Shown: positions 14,353 through 21,910 of the stretch, in pieces
Layout of the letters: each line of letters begins with the position of its first letter
Numbering within the stretch: position 1 is the stretch's first letter
Made by a program: the position numbers and the translations under genes
Assembly: GCA_030673645.1 (NCBI GenBank)
Contig: DAOVIO010000049.1
Location: forward strand, 1-23,559
Reading direction: 5' to 3'
Origin: JAGLSB01 sp023135955
Lineage (GTDB): Bacteria; Bacteroidota; Bacteroidia; Bacteroidales; GCA-2748055
Length of the DNA stretch: 23,559 nucleotides
Notes under the pieces: generated by a model
Databases searched by the model: none
Seen by the model: only the letters and a program-made list of their open reading frames with translations
What the model was told of the DNA's origin: nothing

Positions 14353-15303
14353 TTATATTTCTTCGTCGATAAAATATTGATTCCTTTCAGTGGAACTTCT
14401 TGCAATCAATTCTCCAATAAAACCACTGACAAAAAGCTGAGATCCAATAATCATTGCGGCCAAAGCAAGGTAGAAATATGGACTGTCTGCAATTAATATC
14501 GTCTTCACTCCTTTATGTAATAAGAAAAGTTTTTGAGCTCCTAACCAAACCGCTGAAAGAAAACCTACTAAGAACATTAGCGTTCCTAATGTTCCAAACA
14601 TATGCATAGGCCTTTTTCCAAAGCGGGATATAAAAGAGATGGTCATTAAATCAAGAAAACCATTTATAAACCTTTCAAGTCCAAATTTTGTAACTCCATA
14701 CTTTCGTTCCTGATGCTGGACAACTTTCTCACCAATTTTTTTAAATCCAGCACGATTTGCTATCACAGGGATATAGCGATGCATTTCTCCATACACTTCA
14801 ATAGATTTTATAACCTTATTTCTGTATGCCTTCAATCCACAATTAAAATCATGCAAAGGTATTCTTGTCACTTTCCGGGCAGTCCAGTTATAAAACTTAG
14901 AAGGAATCGTTTTGGAAATAGGATCGTATCGCTTTTTCTTCCAACCTGACACAACATCAAAGCCTTCCTCATTAATCATTTCATACAATCCTGGGATTTC
15001 ATCCGGACTGTCCTGAAGGTCAGCATCCATAGTAATAACAACATCACCTTTAGCTTTTTGGAATCCAACATGCAGGGCTGCAGACTTACCATAATTCTGC
15101 TGGAACTTAACTCCTCTCACCTCTTGAGTTTCAGTTGAGAGTTTATTTACTACTTGCCAGGAATTATCAGTACTCCCATCATCTACCAGAAGTATCTCAA
15201 AACTTAGTTTATTTTCAAGACATACTCTTTTAATCCAGGAAACTAATTCAGGCAGTGATTCATCTTCATTAAAAAGAGGTACAACTATCGAGATTTGTAT
15301 CAT
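14353..15303 (-). CDS. Polyprenyl-phosphate glycosyltransferase, DPM1/GtrB-like (GT2)
   Basis: The 316-residue protein has a GT-A catalytic domain (1-230) with VVPLFNEDESL (7-17), LLVDDGSTDNS (38-48), the metal-binding DADLQD (93-98), and HDFNCGLKAY plus QHQERKYGVTKFGL further on. Two C-terminal transmembrane helices follow (about 236-258 and 276-300). This is the GtrB/ArnC/DPM1-like arrangement: a membrane-bound enzyme that transfers a sugar from a nucleotide donor to undecaprenyl phosphate on the cytoplasmic face. The donor sugar cannot be told. It starts 2 nt after the DUF4199 gene and is followed at 8 nt by the GT4 gene, so the three should be cotranscribed. Confidence 0.92.
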   Translation of the reverse strand: MIQISIVVPLFNEDESLPELVSWIKRVCLENKLSFEILLVDDGSTDNSWQVVNKLSTETQEVRGVKFQQNYGKSAALHVGFQKAKGDVVITMDADLQDSPDEIPGLYEMINEEGFDVVSGWKKKRYDPISKTIPSKFYNWTARKVTRIPLHDFNCGLKAYRNKVIKSIEVYGEMHRYIPVIANRAGFKKIGEKVVQHQERKYGVTKFGLERFINGFLDLMTISFISRFGKRPMHMFGTLGTLMFLVGFLSAVWLGAQKLFLLHKGVKTILIADSPYFYLALAAMIIGSQLFVSGFIGELIARSSTERNQYFIDEEI

Positions 15304-15305
15304 AT

Positions 15306-15839
15306 TTATTCTACTCCTTCAAAGGGATTTTTAGGTTCTTTTTTCAAAAATGCTGCTGCGATAAGACTAAATATAAATCCAAATAAAAAGCCTGCAAGAG
15401 TTCCAAATAACATAGACCATCCAAAAGATTTAAACCTTTCCCCCTGCTCAATTGCCGTTTCTATCTGTGCGTCAGAGAGTCCTCTCTTTATCAATTTTTC
15501 CTCAGTAACAACCTGAGCCATTTCGAGTAGGTCAGGGCTAATTTCGTGTAAATGAATATATTGGAAAAGAGACATCAGAACTCCATAAAATAATGCCACC
15601 ATTGAACCATAGCCAAGAGCTTTGGAATAAGTAATTACATTATCGCAGCTTTCTGTCCTATATGCATATATTACATAGCTAATGCCTATGAATGGCAGAA
15701 CAACTCCTGCAATGGAATTATAAACAGAAAAATATATGCCTGCAATATCAGCAACAATACTATGTAAAATTACAGCCCCAACAATAATTGCAGTATGAGT
15801 TAAAGCTGATTGTAAAAAGGGACTCAAAGGATTCTTCAT
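15306..15839 (-). CDS. DUF4199 family membrane protein
   Basis: A 177-residue integral membrane protein with four hydrophobic segments (about 14-34, 40-60, 75-95 and 140-165). Between segments 3 and 4 there is a charged loop with LLEMAQVVTEEKLIKRGLSDAQIETAIEQ, predicted helical. This topology and its place directly before a DPM1-like glycosyltransferase are what I know of Bacteroidota DUF4199 proteins. The function is unknown. Its neighbourhood suggests a role linked to lipid-bound sugars, such as helping move or present polyprenyl-phosphate sugars, but that is only guilt by association. The gene has a good promoter of its own (15877-15909), divergent from the SRP RNA gene. Confidence 0.8.
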   Translation of the reverse strand: MKNPLSPFLQSALTHTAIIVGAVILHSIVADIAGIYFSVYNSIAGVVLPFIGISYVIYAYRTESCDNVITYSKALGYGSMVALFYGVLMSLFQYIHLHEISPDLLEMAQVVTEEKLIKRGLSDAQIETAIEQGERFKSFGWSMLFGTLAGFLFGFIFSLIAAAFLKKEPKNPFEGVE

Positions 15840-15876
15840 GGTGTAATAAATTAGTTAACAAACTTTATATGCACAA

Positions 15877-15909
15877 CAAATATACTTGATTTCATAAAAA
15901 TTGTACAAA
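15877..15909 (-). promoter_or_regulatory. Promoter of the DUF4199-glycosyltransferase unit
   Basis: Read on the minus strand, TTTG (complement of 15906-15909) and TATATTTG (complement of 15877-15884) are separated by 21 nt. Both match the Bacteroidota -33/-7 consensus. Predicted start is about 7 nt beyond, giving a leader of about 30 nt before the ATG at 15839. Confidence 0.65.
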
Positions 15910-15920
15910 CGAAAGTAATA

Positions 15921-15953
15921 TTTTTGTCTATAGAATTAAAATTATTACTTTTG
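15921..15953 (+). promoter_or_regulatory. Promoter of the SRP RNA gene
   Basis: A T-run ending in TTG (15924-15926) and TACTTTTG (15946-15953) are separated by 19 nt. The predicted start, about 7 nt downstream (near 15960), coincides with the 5' end of the SRP RNA stem, so the RNA and promoter support each other. Confidence 0.75.
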
Positions 15954-15957
15954 CAGC

Positions 15958-16061
15958 AAGGGCAAGTCTTATACGACCAGCTCCTGCTGAATCCCCCCAG
16001 GACCGGAAGGTAGCAAGGGTAGGTGGTTGTAGCGGTGCGATATAAGTCGCTTGCCCTTTTT
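15958..16061 (+). ncRNA. ffs: Signal recognition particle RNA, small bacterial type (4.5S)
   Basis: The conserved domain IV core is present: CCCCAGGACCGGAAGGTAGC with AAGGGTA following (about 15993-16021), i.e. the GGAA tetraloop and the asymmetric loop that binds Ffh. The ends pair: AAGGGCAAG (15958-15966) with CTTGCCCTT (16050-16058), followed by a T-run to 16061 that acts as terminator. The length of about 100 nt is typical of the Alu-less bacterial RNA. With Ffh and FtsY it targets nascent membrane proteins to the translocon. The gene stands between the divergent DUF4199 promoter and the ilv leader. Confidence 0.96.
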
Positions 16062-16196
16062 AAATCTTCAAATTCATTCCAACAAAATATTTGTTCCTTT
16101 TCATTCTAACAAATTATAAGTTCTGTATCATTTCGAACTAAGTTATTTTACAATCTGTAAGCAAAATAAAAAAATATGACACAAATGTTAAGTAAC

Positions 16197-16212
16197 AATG
16201 CTTTTTAGCATT
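16197..16212. promoter_or_regulatory. Small inverted repeat upstream of the ilv promoter
   Basis: AATGCT (16197-16202) and AGCATT (16207-16212) form a 6-bp inverted repeat with a 4-nt spacer, ending 6 nt before the T-run of the -33 element. Its position would suit an operator, but no factor is known and the arms are short. Confidence 0.25.
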
Positions 16213-16218
16213 AAAACC

Positions 16219-16249
16219 TTTTGTAGATTATGTCATTGTCATAACTTTG
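16219..16249 (+). promoter_or_regulatory. Promoter of the ilv leader and operon
   Basis: TTTTG (16219-16223) and TAACTTTG (16242-16249) are separated by 18 nt, matching TTTG and TAnnTTTG. Transcription is predicted to start near 16256, about 14 nt before the leader-peptide ATG. Confidence 0.72.
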
Positions 16250-16269
16250 TCGCTTAATAATTCAACAAA

Positions 16270-16332
16270 ATGAAATTAGTCCACACCCTTATGGTCCTTT
16301 TAATGATTGTCATTCTAAATATGACAAATTGA
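16270..16332 (+). CDS. ilv leader peptide (20 codons)
   Basis: An ATG at 16270, preceded by an A-rich stretch, opens a 20-codon frame ending in TGA at 16330-16332. Ten of 20 residues are branched-chain: five Leu, three Val and two Ile, with V-L-L-M-I-V-I-L at positions 9-16. This composition in a tiny frame between a promoter and a terminator just before ilvD is what a leader peptide for branched-chain amino acid attenuation looks like. The peptide itself probably has no function beyond ribosome stalling at Leu, Val or Ile codons when the charged tRNAs are scarce. It is too short for ordinary gene finding. Confidence 0.85.
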   Translation: MKLVHTLMVLLMIVILNMTN

Positions 16333-16395
16333 GGATGGTGTGAATATATAACTATAAAAAAGTTAAGCCATTCTCCAACGAGAGTGGCTTTTTTT
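16282..16395 (+). promoter_or_regulatory. ilv transcription attenuator (pause, antiterminator and terminator pairings)
   Basis: Mutually exclusive pairings are visible. Strand 1 CACACC (16282-16287, codons 5-6) pairs with GGTGTG (16337-16342), enclosing an inner hairpin, TTGTCAT (16307-16313) with ATGACAA (16321-16327). Strand 2 GAGGATGGT (16331-16339) can pair over 9 bp, including two G-U, with strand 3 GCCATTCTC (16367-16375), giving an antiterminator. Strand 3 is also the 5' arm of the terminator. The leader stop (16330-16332) overlaps strand 2, so a ribosome finishing the peptide would cover it and allow termination, while one stalled at codons 7-16 would leave it free to block the terminator. 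Pairings were found by eye; energies were not computed. Confidence 0.82.
16365..16395 (+). terminator. Intrinsic terminator of the ilv attenuator
   Basis: AAGCCATTCTC (16365-16375) and GAGAGTGGCTT (16380-16390) form an 11-bp stem with one G-U pair and a CAAC loop. A run of Ts continues from the stem end to 16395. It ends 13 nt before the ilvD ATG. Confidence 0.92.
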
Positions 16396-16408
16396 GATAA
16401 TATAAACA

Positions 16409-18241
16409 ATGAAAAACAGACTTAGAAGTCATACAACAACCCAGGGAAGGCGAATGGCAGGTGCCCGAAGTTTGTGGCGTGCAAATGGCATGAAAGAGGA
16501 TCAAATTGGCAAACCCGTAATAGCTATTGTCAATTCATTTACTCAATTCGTACCGGGTCACACTCATTTGCATAAGATCGGACAAGAAATTAAGTCTGTT
16601 TTTGAAGATCATGGATACTTCGCTGCTGAATTCAATACTATTGCAATCGATGACGGAATTGCCATGGGGCATGATGGAATGTTATATTCTCTTCCATCCA
16701 GGGATTTAATTGCTGACAGTATTGAATATATGGTAAATGCTCATCAGGCTGACGCTCTTTTTTGTATTAGCAATTGCGATAAAATAACACCGGGAATGTT
16801 AATGGCAGCAATGAGGCTCAATATCCCAACAATTTTTGTTTCAGGTGGTCCAATGGAGGCAGGGAATATTGAAGGAAAATACTATGACTTGATTGACGCA
16901 ATGGTAATGGCAGGTGATGAATCTGTTGACGATAAAAAACTTTCTCTTGTTGAACAAATGGCTTGTCCAACTTGTGGAAGTTGTTCCGGAATGTTTACAG
17001 CGAACTCTATGAATTGCTTGAATGAGGCCATTGGATTGGCTTTACCTGGAAACGGGACCTTGCTGGCTACGCATAAAAATCGTGCTGAGTTATTCCCGAA
17101 GGCTGCAAAAATCCTTATTGGCAATATTGATAAATATTATTTTGAAGGTGACAATTCAGTTTTACCACGATCAATTGCCAGCCGAAAAGCCTTCATGAAC
17201 GCTATGCGTCTAGACATTGCAATGGGTGGATCAACAAATACAGTTTTGCACTTACTTGCAATTGCACATGAGGCGGAGGTTCTATTCAATATGAAAGATA
17301 TTGATGAACTATCAAGAACTACCCCTGTTCTTTGTAAAGTGTCACCAAATTCTCAATATCATATTCAGGATGTTAACAGGGCCGGCGGGATATTAGGGAT
17401 TCTGGCAGAATTAGACAAAGCTGGATTAATAGATCCTAATGTTCCAAGGGTGGACAATCTGACTCTGAAAGAAGCAATAGAAAAGTATAGTATAATCTCG
17501 AATAATACAATTCCCGAAACAGAAATTATATATAGTTCAGCACCAGGAGGAGGACGTAATCTGGAAATGGGATCACAAAATTCAAAATTTAAAGAATTAG
17601 ATATCGATCGTGAAAAGGGTTGTATCAGAGATAATAAAAATGCTTATAGTCATGATGGCGGACTGGCAATTTTATATGGGAATATTGCAAAAAAGGGATG
17701 TATTGTAAAAACAGCCGGCGTTAAAGAAAATGTATTAGTATTTACAGGAAAATCAAAAGTCTATCATTCTCAGGATGAGGCTTGTGATGCAATATTAAGC
17801 AATGAAGTAGAAGAGGGAGATATTGTAGTTATTTTATTTGAAGGCCCCAGAGGTGGCCCTGGAATGCAGGAAATGCTTTACCCAACATCATATATCAAAG
17901 CAAAAAAACTTGGCGAAAAGACGGCATTACTTACTGATGGAAGATTTTCAGGAGGAACATCCGGACTATCCATTGGTCATGTATCACCAGAAGCTGCTGA
18001 CAAAGGTAATATAGGACTTTTAAAAGATGGAGATATCATTGAAATAAATATACCTGAACGAAGCATAAATGTTAGGTTAAGCGATAAGGAGTTGACACAA
18101 AGAAGGGAAAAGGAAGAGCAGAAAGGAAAAGATGCCTGGAAACCAAAAAACAGGAAAAGATCTGTATCAAATGCTCTAAAGGCATATGCCAGTATGGTAA
18201 GTTCGGCCGACCTGGGTGCGGTTAGAATAATTGAAGAATAA
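16409..18241 (+). CDS. ilvD: Dihydroxy-acid dehydratase
   Basis: IlvD dehydrates 2,3-dihydroxyisovalerate and 2,3-dihydroxy-3-methylvalerate to the 2-oxo acids that precede valine/leucine and isoleucine. The 610 residues show full-length IlvD: TTQGRRMAGARSLWRANG near the N-terminus, IDDGIAMGHDGM (80-91), C123 in SNCDKITPGM, CPTCGSCSGMFTANSMN (186-202, with C189 and C192), and LLTDGRFSGGTSGLSIGHVSPEA near the C-terminus. The conserved cysteines fit an Fe-S cluster; K125 follows SNCD as in family members. It is the first structural gene after the attenuator. The ATG at 16409 gives the usual N-terminus. A 60-nt gap with a small hairpin separates it from ilvB. Confidence 0.97.
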   Translation: MKNRLRSHTTTQGRRMAGARSLWRANGMKEDQIGKPVIAIVNSFTQFVPGHTHLHKIGQEIKSVFEDHGYFAAEFNTIAIDDGIAMGHDGMLYSLPSRDLIADSIEYMVNAHQADALFCISNCDKITPGMLMAAMRLNIPTIFVSGGPMEAGNIEGKYYDLIDAMVMAGDESVDDKKLSLVEQMACPTCGSCSGMFTANSMNCLNEAIGLALPGNGTLLATHKNRAELFPKAAKILIGNIDKYYFEGDNSVLPRSIASRKAFMNAMRLDIAMGGSTNTVLHLLAIAHEAEVLFNMKDIDELSRTTPVLCKVSPNSQYHIQDVNRAGGILGILAELDKAGLIDPNVPRVDNLTLKEAIEKYSIISNNTIPETEIIYSSAPGGGRNLEMGSQNSKFKELDIDREKGCIRDNKNAYSHDGGLAILYGNIAKKGCIVKTAGVKENVLVFTGKSKVYHSQDEACDAILSNEVEEGDIVVILFEGPRGGPGMQEMLYPTSYIKAKKLGEKTALLTDGRFSGGTSGLSIGHVSPEAADKGNIGLLKDGDIIEINIPERSINVRLSDKELTQRREKEEQKGKDAWKPKNRKRSVSNALKAYASMVSSADLGAVRIIEE

Positions 18242-18260
18242 ATTAATAAGTAATAATAAG

Positions 18261-18277
18261 TGTTTTCACTGAAAACA
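18261..18277 (+). other. Intercistronic hairpin between ilvD and ilvB
   Basis: TGTTTTC (18261-18267) and GAAAACA (18271-18277) form a perfect 7-bp stem with a 3-nt loop inside the 60-nt ilvD-ilvB gap. There is no T-run, so it is not a terminator. It could affect mRNA processing or stability, or be chance in AT-rich DNA. Confidence 0.35.
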
Positions 18278-18301
18278 GATTTATAATTTAAATTTAGTGT
18301 T

Positions 18302-20038
18302 ATGGATACACAAGCTAAAACGAAGGTTGAAGAAAAGAGAAAAACAAAAATCAGGGTTTCCGGAGCAGAAGCAATTGTCCGATCTCTTCTTGAAGAAGGA
18401 ACAGATCTGATGTTTGGTTATATAGGTGGGGCAATAATGCCTATCTATGATGTTCTTTATAGTTATCAGGATCGACTTCAGCATGTAATGGTACGTCATG
18501 AGCAGGGAGCAATGCATGCTGCTCAGGCCTATGCAAGAATTTCAAAAAAGCCAGGCGTTTGTATGTCAACATCCGGACCTGGAGCTACGAATCTAATAAC
18601 GGGACTAGCAGATGCAATGCTGGATTCTACTCCTATGGTTTGTATTACAGGTCAGGTCGGCTCTGGTTTGTTGGGATCAGATGCTTTTCAGGAAACTGAT
18701 GTTGTGGGTGTATCTATGCCTGTAACAAAATGGAATTTTCAGATAACCAAAGCTGAAGAAATTCCTGAAGCTGTAGCAAAAGCTTTCTTTATTGCTCGTT
18801 CAGGAAGACCCGGGCCTGTTCTTCTGGATATAACAAAGGATGCTCAATTTGCAGAGCTGGATTATTCCTATGAAAAGATTACCCAGATCAGAAGCTATAT
18901 ACCATATCCAAAATTAAACCTAAATGCTGTAAGCCAGGCTGCAGAAATAATTAATGCTGCAAAAAAACCTTTTGTACTGGTTGGGCAAGGAGTCCTTTTA
19001 TCAGGTGCTCAGAAGGAATTTAAAGAATTTGTGGAAAAAGCAGAAATCCCTGTTGGGAGCACACTATTAGGTTTGTCTGCTTTCCCATCTAACCATAGTT
19101 TGTTTACTGGTATGTTAGGGATGCATGGAAACTATGCCCCTAATATTAATACCAATGAATGTGATGTGCTTATTGCTATTGGAATGCGTTTCGATGACCG
19201 TGTAACAGGCAACTTAAAGACCTATGCTACTCAGGCAAAAATCATTCATATTGATCTGGATAATGCCGAAATTGATAAAAATGTCAAAACTGATGTTGCA
19301 ATTGTTGCAGATGCTAAACAGGCATTACAATCTCTAATTCCACTTGTAAATTCTAATACTCATAAAGAGTGGATAGAATCATTTTCAGAATTGCGTAAAG
19401 TTGAAATTGAAAAAGTTATTAATAAGGACTGTAATCCCACCTCAGGTGCGATAAAGATGGGAGAAGTAATTAATAAATTATCAGAAAAAACCAATGGAGA
19501 AGCTATTATTGTTACTGATGTAGGTCAGCATCAAATGGCATCAGCAAGATATTATCAATTTAATAAGACTCAGAGTCTTGTTACTTCAGGTGGTCTTGGC
19601 ACAATGGGATTTGGATTACCAGCCTCAGTAGGAGCTCAAATTGCTGCCGGAGATAAACGTGATGTTTATGCATTTATTGGTGATGGTGGATTCCAAATGA
19701 CAATACAGGAATTAGGCACGATAAGTCAACTTAATCTCAATGTGAAAATTATTCTGCTGAACAATAACTTCCTGGGAATGGTTAGGCAATGGCAAGATAT
19801 GTTTAATGAAAAAAGATATGCCTACACAGAACTAACAAATCCTGATTTTATAACAATTGCAAAAGGTTTTGGAATTGAGGGAAAAACTATCTCAAACAGG
19901 GAAGATATTGATAAAACCCTGAATGACTTAATTACTCATAAAGGACCTTTCCTTCTAGAAGTAAAAGTTGAAAAAGAAGCCAATGTATTCCCTATGGTTC
20001 CGGCCGGGGGTACAGTATCTGAAATGATTCTTGAATAG
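18302..20038 (+). CDS. ilvB: Acetolactate synthase, large (catalytic) subunit
   Basis: This subunit condenses pyruvate with pyruvate or 2-oxobutyrate, using thiamine diphosphate, Mg2+ and FAD, in the first common step of branched-chain amino acid synthesis. The 578 residues carry the N-terminal Pyr domain with E67 in RHEQGAMHAAQAYAR and TSGPGATN, the central FAD-binding domain including GMRFDDRVTG, and the C-terminal PP domain with GDGGFQM (460-466) and NNNFLGMVRQWQ (487-498), the ThDP motif. FQETDVVG (129-136) is in the usual place. It begins with an unusually Lys-rich 18-residue N-terminal extension. It is followed by ilvN after 22 nt, so the catalytic and regulatory subunits should be made together. 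Confidence 0.97.
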   Translation: MDTQAKTKVEEKRKTKIRVSGAEAIVRSLLEEGTDLMFGYIGGAIMPIYDVLYSYQDRLQHVMVRHEQGAMHAAQAYARISKKPGVCMSTSGPGATNLITGLADAMLDSTPMVCITGQVGSGLLGSDAFQETDVVGVSMPVTKWNFQITKAEEIPEAVAKAFFIARSGRPGPVLLDITKDAQFAELDYSYEKITQIRSYIPYPKLNLNAVSQAAEIINAAKKPFVLVGQGVLLSGAQKEFKEFVEKAEIPVGSTLLGLSAFPSNHSLFTGMLGMHGNYAPNINTNECDVLIAIGMRFDDRVTGNLKTYATQAKIIHIDLDNAEIDKNVKTDVAIVADAKQALQSLIPLVNSNTHKEWIESFSELRKVEIEKVINKDCNPTSGAIKMGEVINKLSEKTNGEAIIVTDVGQHQMASARYYQFNKTQSLVTSGGLGTMGFGLPASVGAQIAAGDKRDVYAFIGDGGFQMTIQELGTISQLNLNVKIILLNNNFLGMVRQWQDMFNEKRYAYTELTNPDFITIAKGFGIEGKTISNREDIDKTLNDLITHKGPFLLEVKVEKEANVFPMVPAGGTVSEMILE

Positions 20039-20060
20039 TATAAATAAATAAAATATTCTC

Positions 20061-20624
20061 ATGGAAAAAGAATTCACATTATCCATATTTACGGAAAATA
20101 AGATCGGTGTTTTGCAAAGAATTACTGGTATTTTCACGCGCAGACATATTAATATCGACAGTATGATCGCATCAGAATCTGAAGTAAAGGGTGTATACCG
20201 TTTTACAATAGTTGTAAATTGCAGTCTCGATCTCATTAAGAAAGTGCATAAGCAAATAGAAAAGCAAATTGGTGTTCTAAAAGCTTTTTATTTTACTAAT
20301 AAAGAGATTGTTTATCAGGAAATAGCATTATATAAAGTTCCAACAAAATCATTTTCTCATGGAAATGATGTTGAAAATCTTATCAGAAATCATAATGCAC
20401 ATATTCTGACCGTTGAACCTGATTATATCATAATTGAAAAAGCAGGTCATAAGGATGAAACTCAGGAACTGTTCAATAAGTTGCTTCCTTATGGAATTTT
20501 GCAATTTGCACGCTCAGGTAGGGTTGCAGTTTCAAAACAGATTAAGGAAATTACTGCATACCTCCGTGACCTTGAAGAAGCAAGTCTTTATTCAGAAAAA
20601 GAATTATTACTAAATAATAAATAA
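20061..20624 (+). CDS. ilvN: Acetolactate synthase, small (regulatory) subunit
   Basis: The 187-residue protein starts with an ACT domain (about 4-80; SIFTENKIGVLQRITGIFTRRHINIDSMIASES) that binds valine for feedback control and activates IlvB. A C-terminal domain (about 85-160) ends with FARSGRVAVSK, as in longer IlvN/IlvH proteins. It is longer than E. coli IlvN (96) and IlvH (163), with an extra charged tail. It sits between ilvB (22 nt upstream) and ilvC (7 nt downstream). Confidence 0.95.
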   Translation: MEKEFTLSIFTENKIGVLQRITGIFTRRHINIDSMIASESEVKGVYRFTIVVNCSLDLIKKVHKQIEKQIGVLKAFYFTNKEIVYQEIALYKVPTKSFSHGNDVENLIRNHNAHILTVEPDYIIIEKAGHKDETQELFNKLLPYGILQFARSGRVAVSKQIKEITAYLRDLEEASLYSEKELLLNNK

Positions 20625-20631
20625 TTAAAAA

Positions 20632-21675
20632 ATGGCTAAAATAAATTTTGGTGGCGTAGAAGAAAATGTTGTCACACGGGAAGAATTTCCTTTAGAAAAA
20701 GCACGCGAAGTTCTTAAAAATGAAACTATTGCTATAATTGGATATGGTGTTCAGGGTCCAGGACAGTCTCTTAATCTTAAAGACAATGGTTTTAATGTAA
20801 TAATCGGTCAGAGAAAAAATTCCGTTTCCTGGGATAAGGCTATTGCTGATGGTTGGGTAGAAGACGAAACACTCTTTGGAATTGAAGAAGCTTGCGAGAA
20901 AGCAACAGTTATTCAATATCTTCTATCCGATGCTGGTCAAATAGCAATGTGGCCAACAATAAAAAAATACCTTACTCCGGGGAAAGCTCTTTATTTCTCT
21001 CATGGATTTGGCATTACTTACAAAGAGGAAACAGGAATTATACCACCTGCTGATGTAGATGTAATACTTGTTGCTCCAAAAGGATCAGGTACGTCCTTAA
21101 GAAGACTTTTTGTCGCAGGTAAAGGACTTAATTCAAGTTTTGCCATTTTCCAGGATGCTACAGGAAAAGCTAAAGAAAGAGTTATTGCTCTTGGTATTGG
21201 AGTAGGTTCAGGTTACCTTTTTGAAACAAATTTCAAAAAAGAAGTTTATAGTGATCTTACCGGCGAAAGAGGTGTGCTTATGGGTGCTATTGCAGGTATA
21301 ATGGAAGCTCAGTACAACAAACTACGAAGTAAAGGTCATTCACCTTCAGAAGCATTTAACGAAACGGTTGAAGAACTGACTCAAAGTTTACTGCCTCTCG
21401 TTGGTGAAAATGGAATGGACTGGATGTATGCAAATTGTTCAACTACTGCTCAACGTGGGGCACTAGACTGGAAGAACAAATTCAGGGATGCAGTCGCTCC
21501 TGTATTTGATGATTTATATGAAAGTGTAGAGACAGGTAATGAGGCCAGAATAACTATTGAAGCTAATTCAAAAGCTGATTACAGGACAAGCCTTGAAGCA
21601 GAACTTGAGGAACTTAATAAATCTGAAATGTGGAGTGCCGGAGAAGCTGTTAGAAAATTGAGACCTAAGGAATAA
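20632..21675 (+). CDS. ilvC: Ketol-acid reductoisomerase, class I
   Basis: IlvC isomerises and reduces acetolactate or acetohydroxybutyrate to the dihydroxy acids that IlvD uses. The 347 residues comprise a Rossmann domain with GYGVQGPGQSLNLKDNG (37-53), where many relatives have GHAQ instead of GPGQ, and a helical C-terminal domain. Catalytic and metal residues are visible: H124 in SHGFG, D208 and E212 in YSDLTGERG. The loop after the second strand (GQRKNS, 59-64) with basic residues and a Ser suggests NADPH use. The length is that of single-knotted class I enzymes. It is the last intact gene of the operon; a broken ilvA follows after 43 nt. Confidence 0.96.
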   Translation: MAKINFGGVEENVVTREEFPLEKAREVLKNETIAIIGYGVQGPGQSLNLKDNGFNVIIGQRKNSVSWDKAIADGWVEDETLFGIEEACEKATVIQYLLSDAGQIAMWPTIKKYLTPGKALYFSHGFGITYKEETGIIPPADVDVILVAPKGSGTSLRRLFVAGKGLNSSFAIFQDATGKAKERVIALGIGVGSGYLFETNFKKEVYSDLTGERGVLMGAIAGIMEAQYNKLRSKGHSPSEAFNETVEELTQSLLPLVGENGMDWMYANCSTTAQRGALDWKNKFRDAVAPVFDDLYESVETGNEARITIEANSKADYRTSLEAELEELNKSEMWSAGEAVRKLRPKE

Positions 21676-21718
21676 TTTTCTTTTTCTTTGATTTGCTAAA
21701 TCTAGCTTTACAATTTCG

Positions 21719-21910
21719 ATGTCTGAAAGTAATAATACAAAAAATGGCTACTATAAACCTCAGGTAGCTCAAATAGAGGAAGCAAGTCATCGGCTAAAAT
21801 CTGTTGTGGTAGCCCACTCTCCTTGTGGTAAATAATAATTTATCTGATGCTTATGGAGAAAATGCTTGGCAAGGATTTTGAGTTGGGATTACAAAACCTG
21901 AAGTCTTTAA
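21719..21910 (+). pseudogene. ilvA: Remnant of ilvA (threonine deaminase), N-terminal fragment with frameshifts
   Basis: An ATG at 21719, 43 nt after ilvC, opens a frame whose residues 17-35 (AQIEEASHRLKSVVVAHSP) read like the N-terminus of Bacteroidota threonine deaminase (IEEASxRLKxVVxHTPL). It stops at 21833-21835. Continuity resumes in another frame from about 21816, giving LLVVNNNLSDAYGENAW (21819-21869), the next expected segment. A further degraded stretch then resembles the KREDLQ...RSFK region (about 21870-21907), which contains the PLP lysine in the intact enzyme. After that the homology ends and the rhomboid gene begins. So about 60 of some 400 codons remain, with at least two frame shifts and a large 3' deletion. 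An intact ilvA at this operon end is what I would expect in related genomes (inference from memory). Confidence 0.8.

Noticed and set aside
16081..16095. AACAAA/TTTGTT inverted repeat after the SRP RNA
   Set aside because: A 6-bp A/T-dominated stem with a 3-nt loop; the SRP RNA already ends in its own stem plus T-run, so no role is supported.
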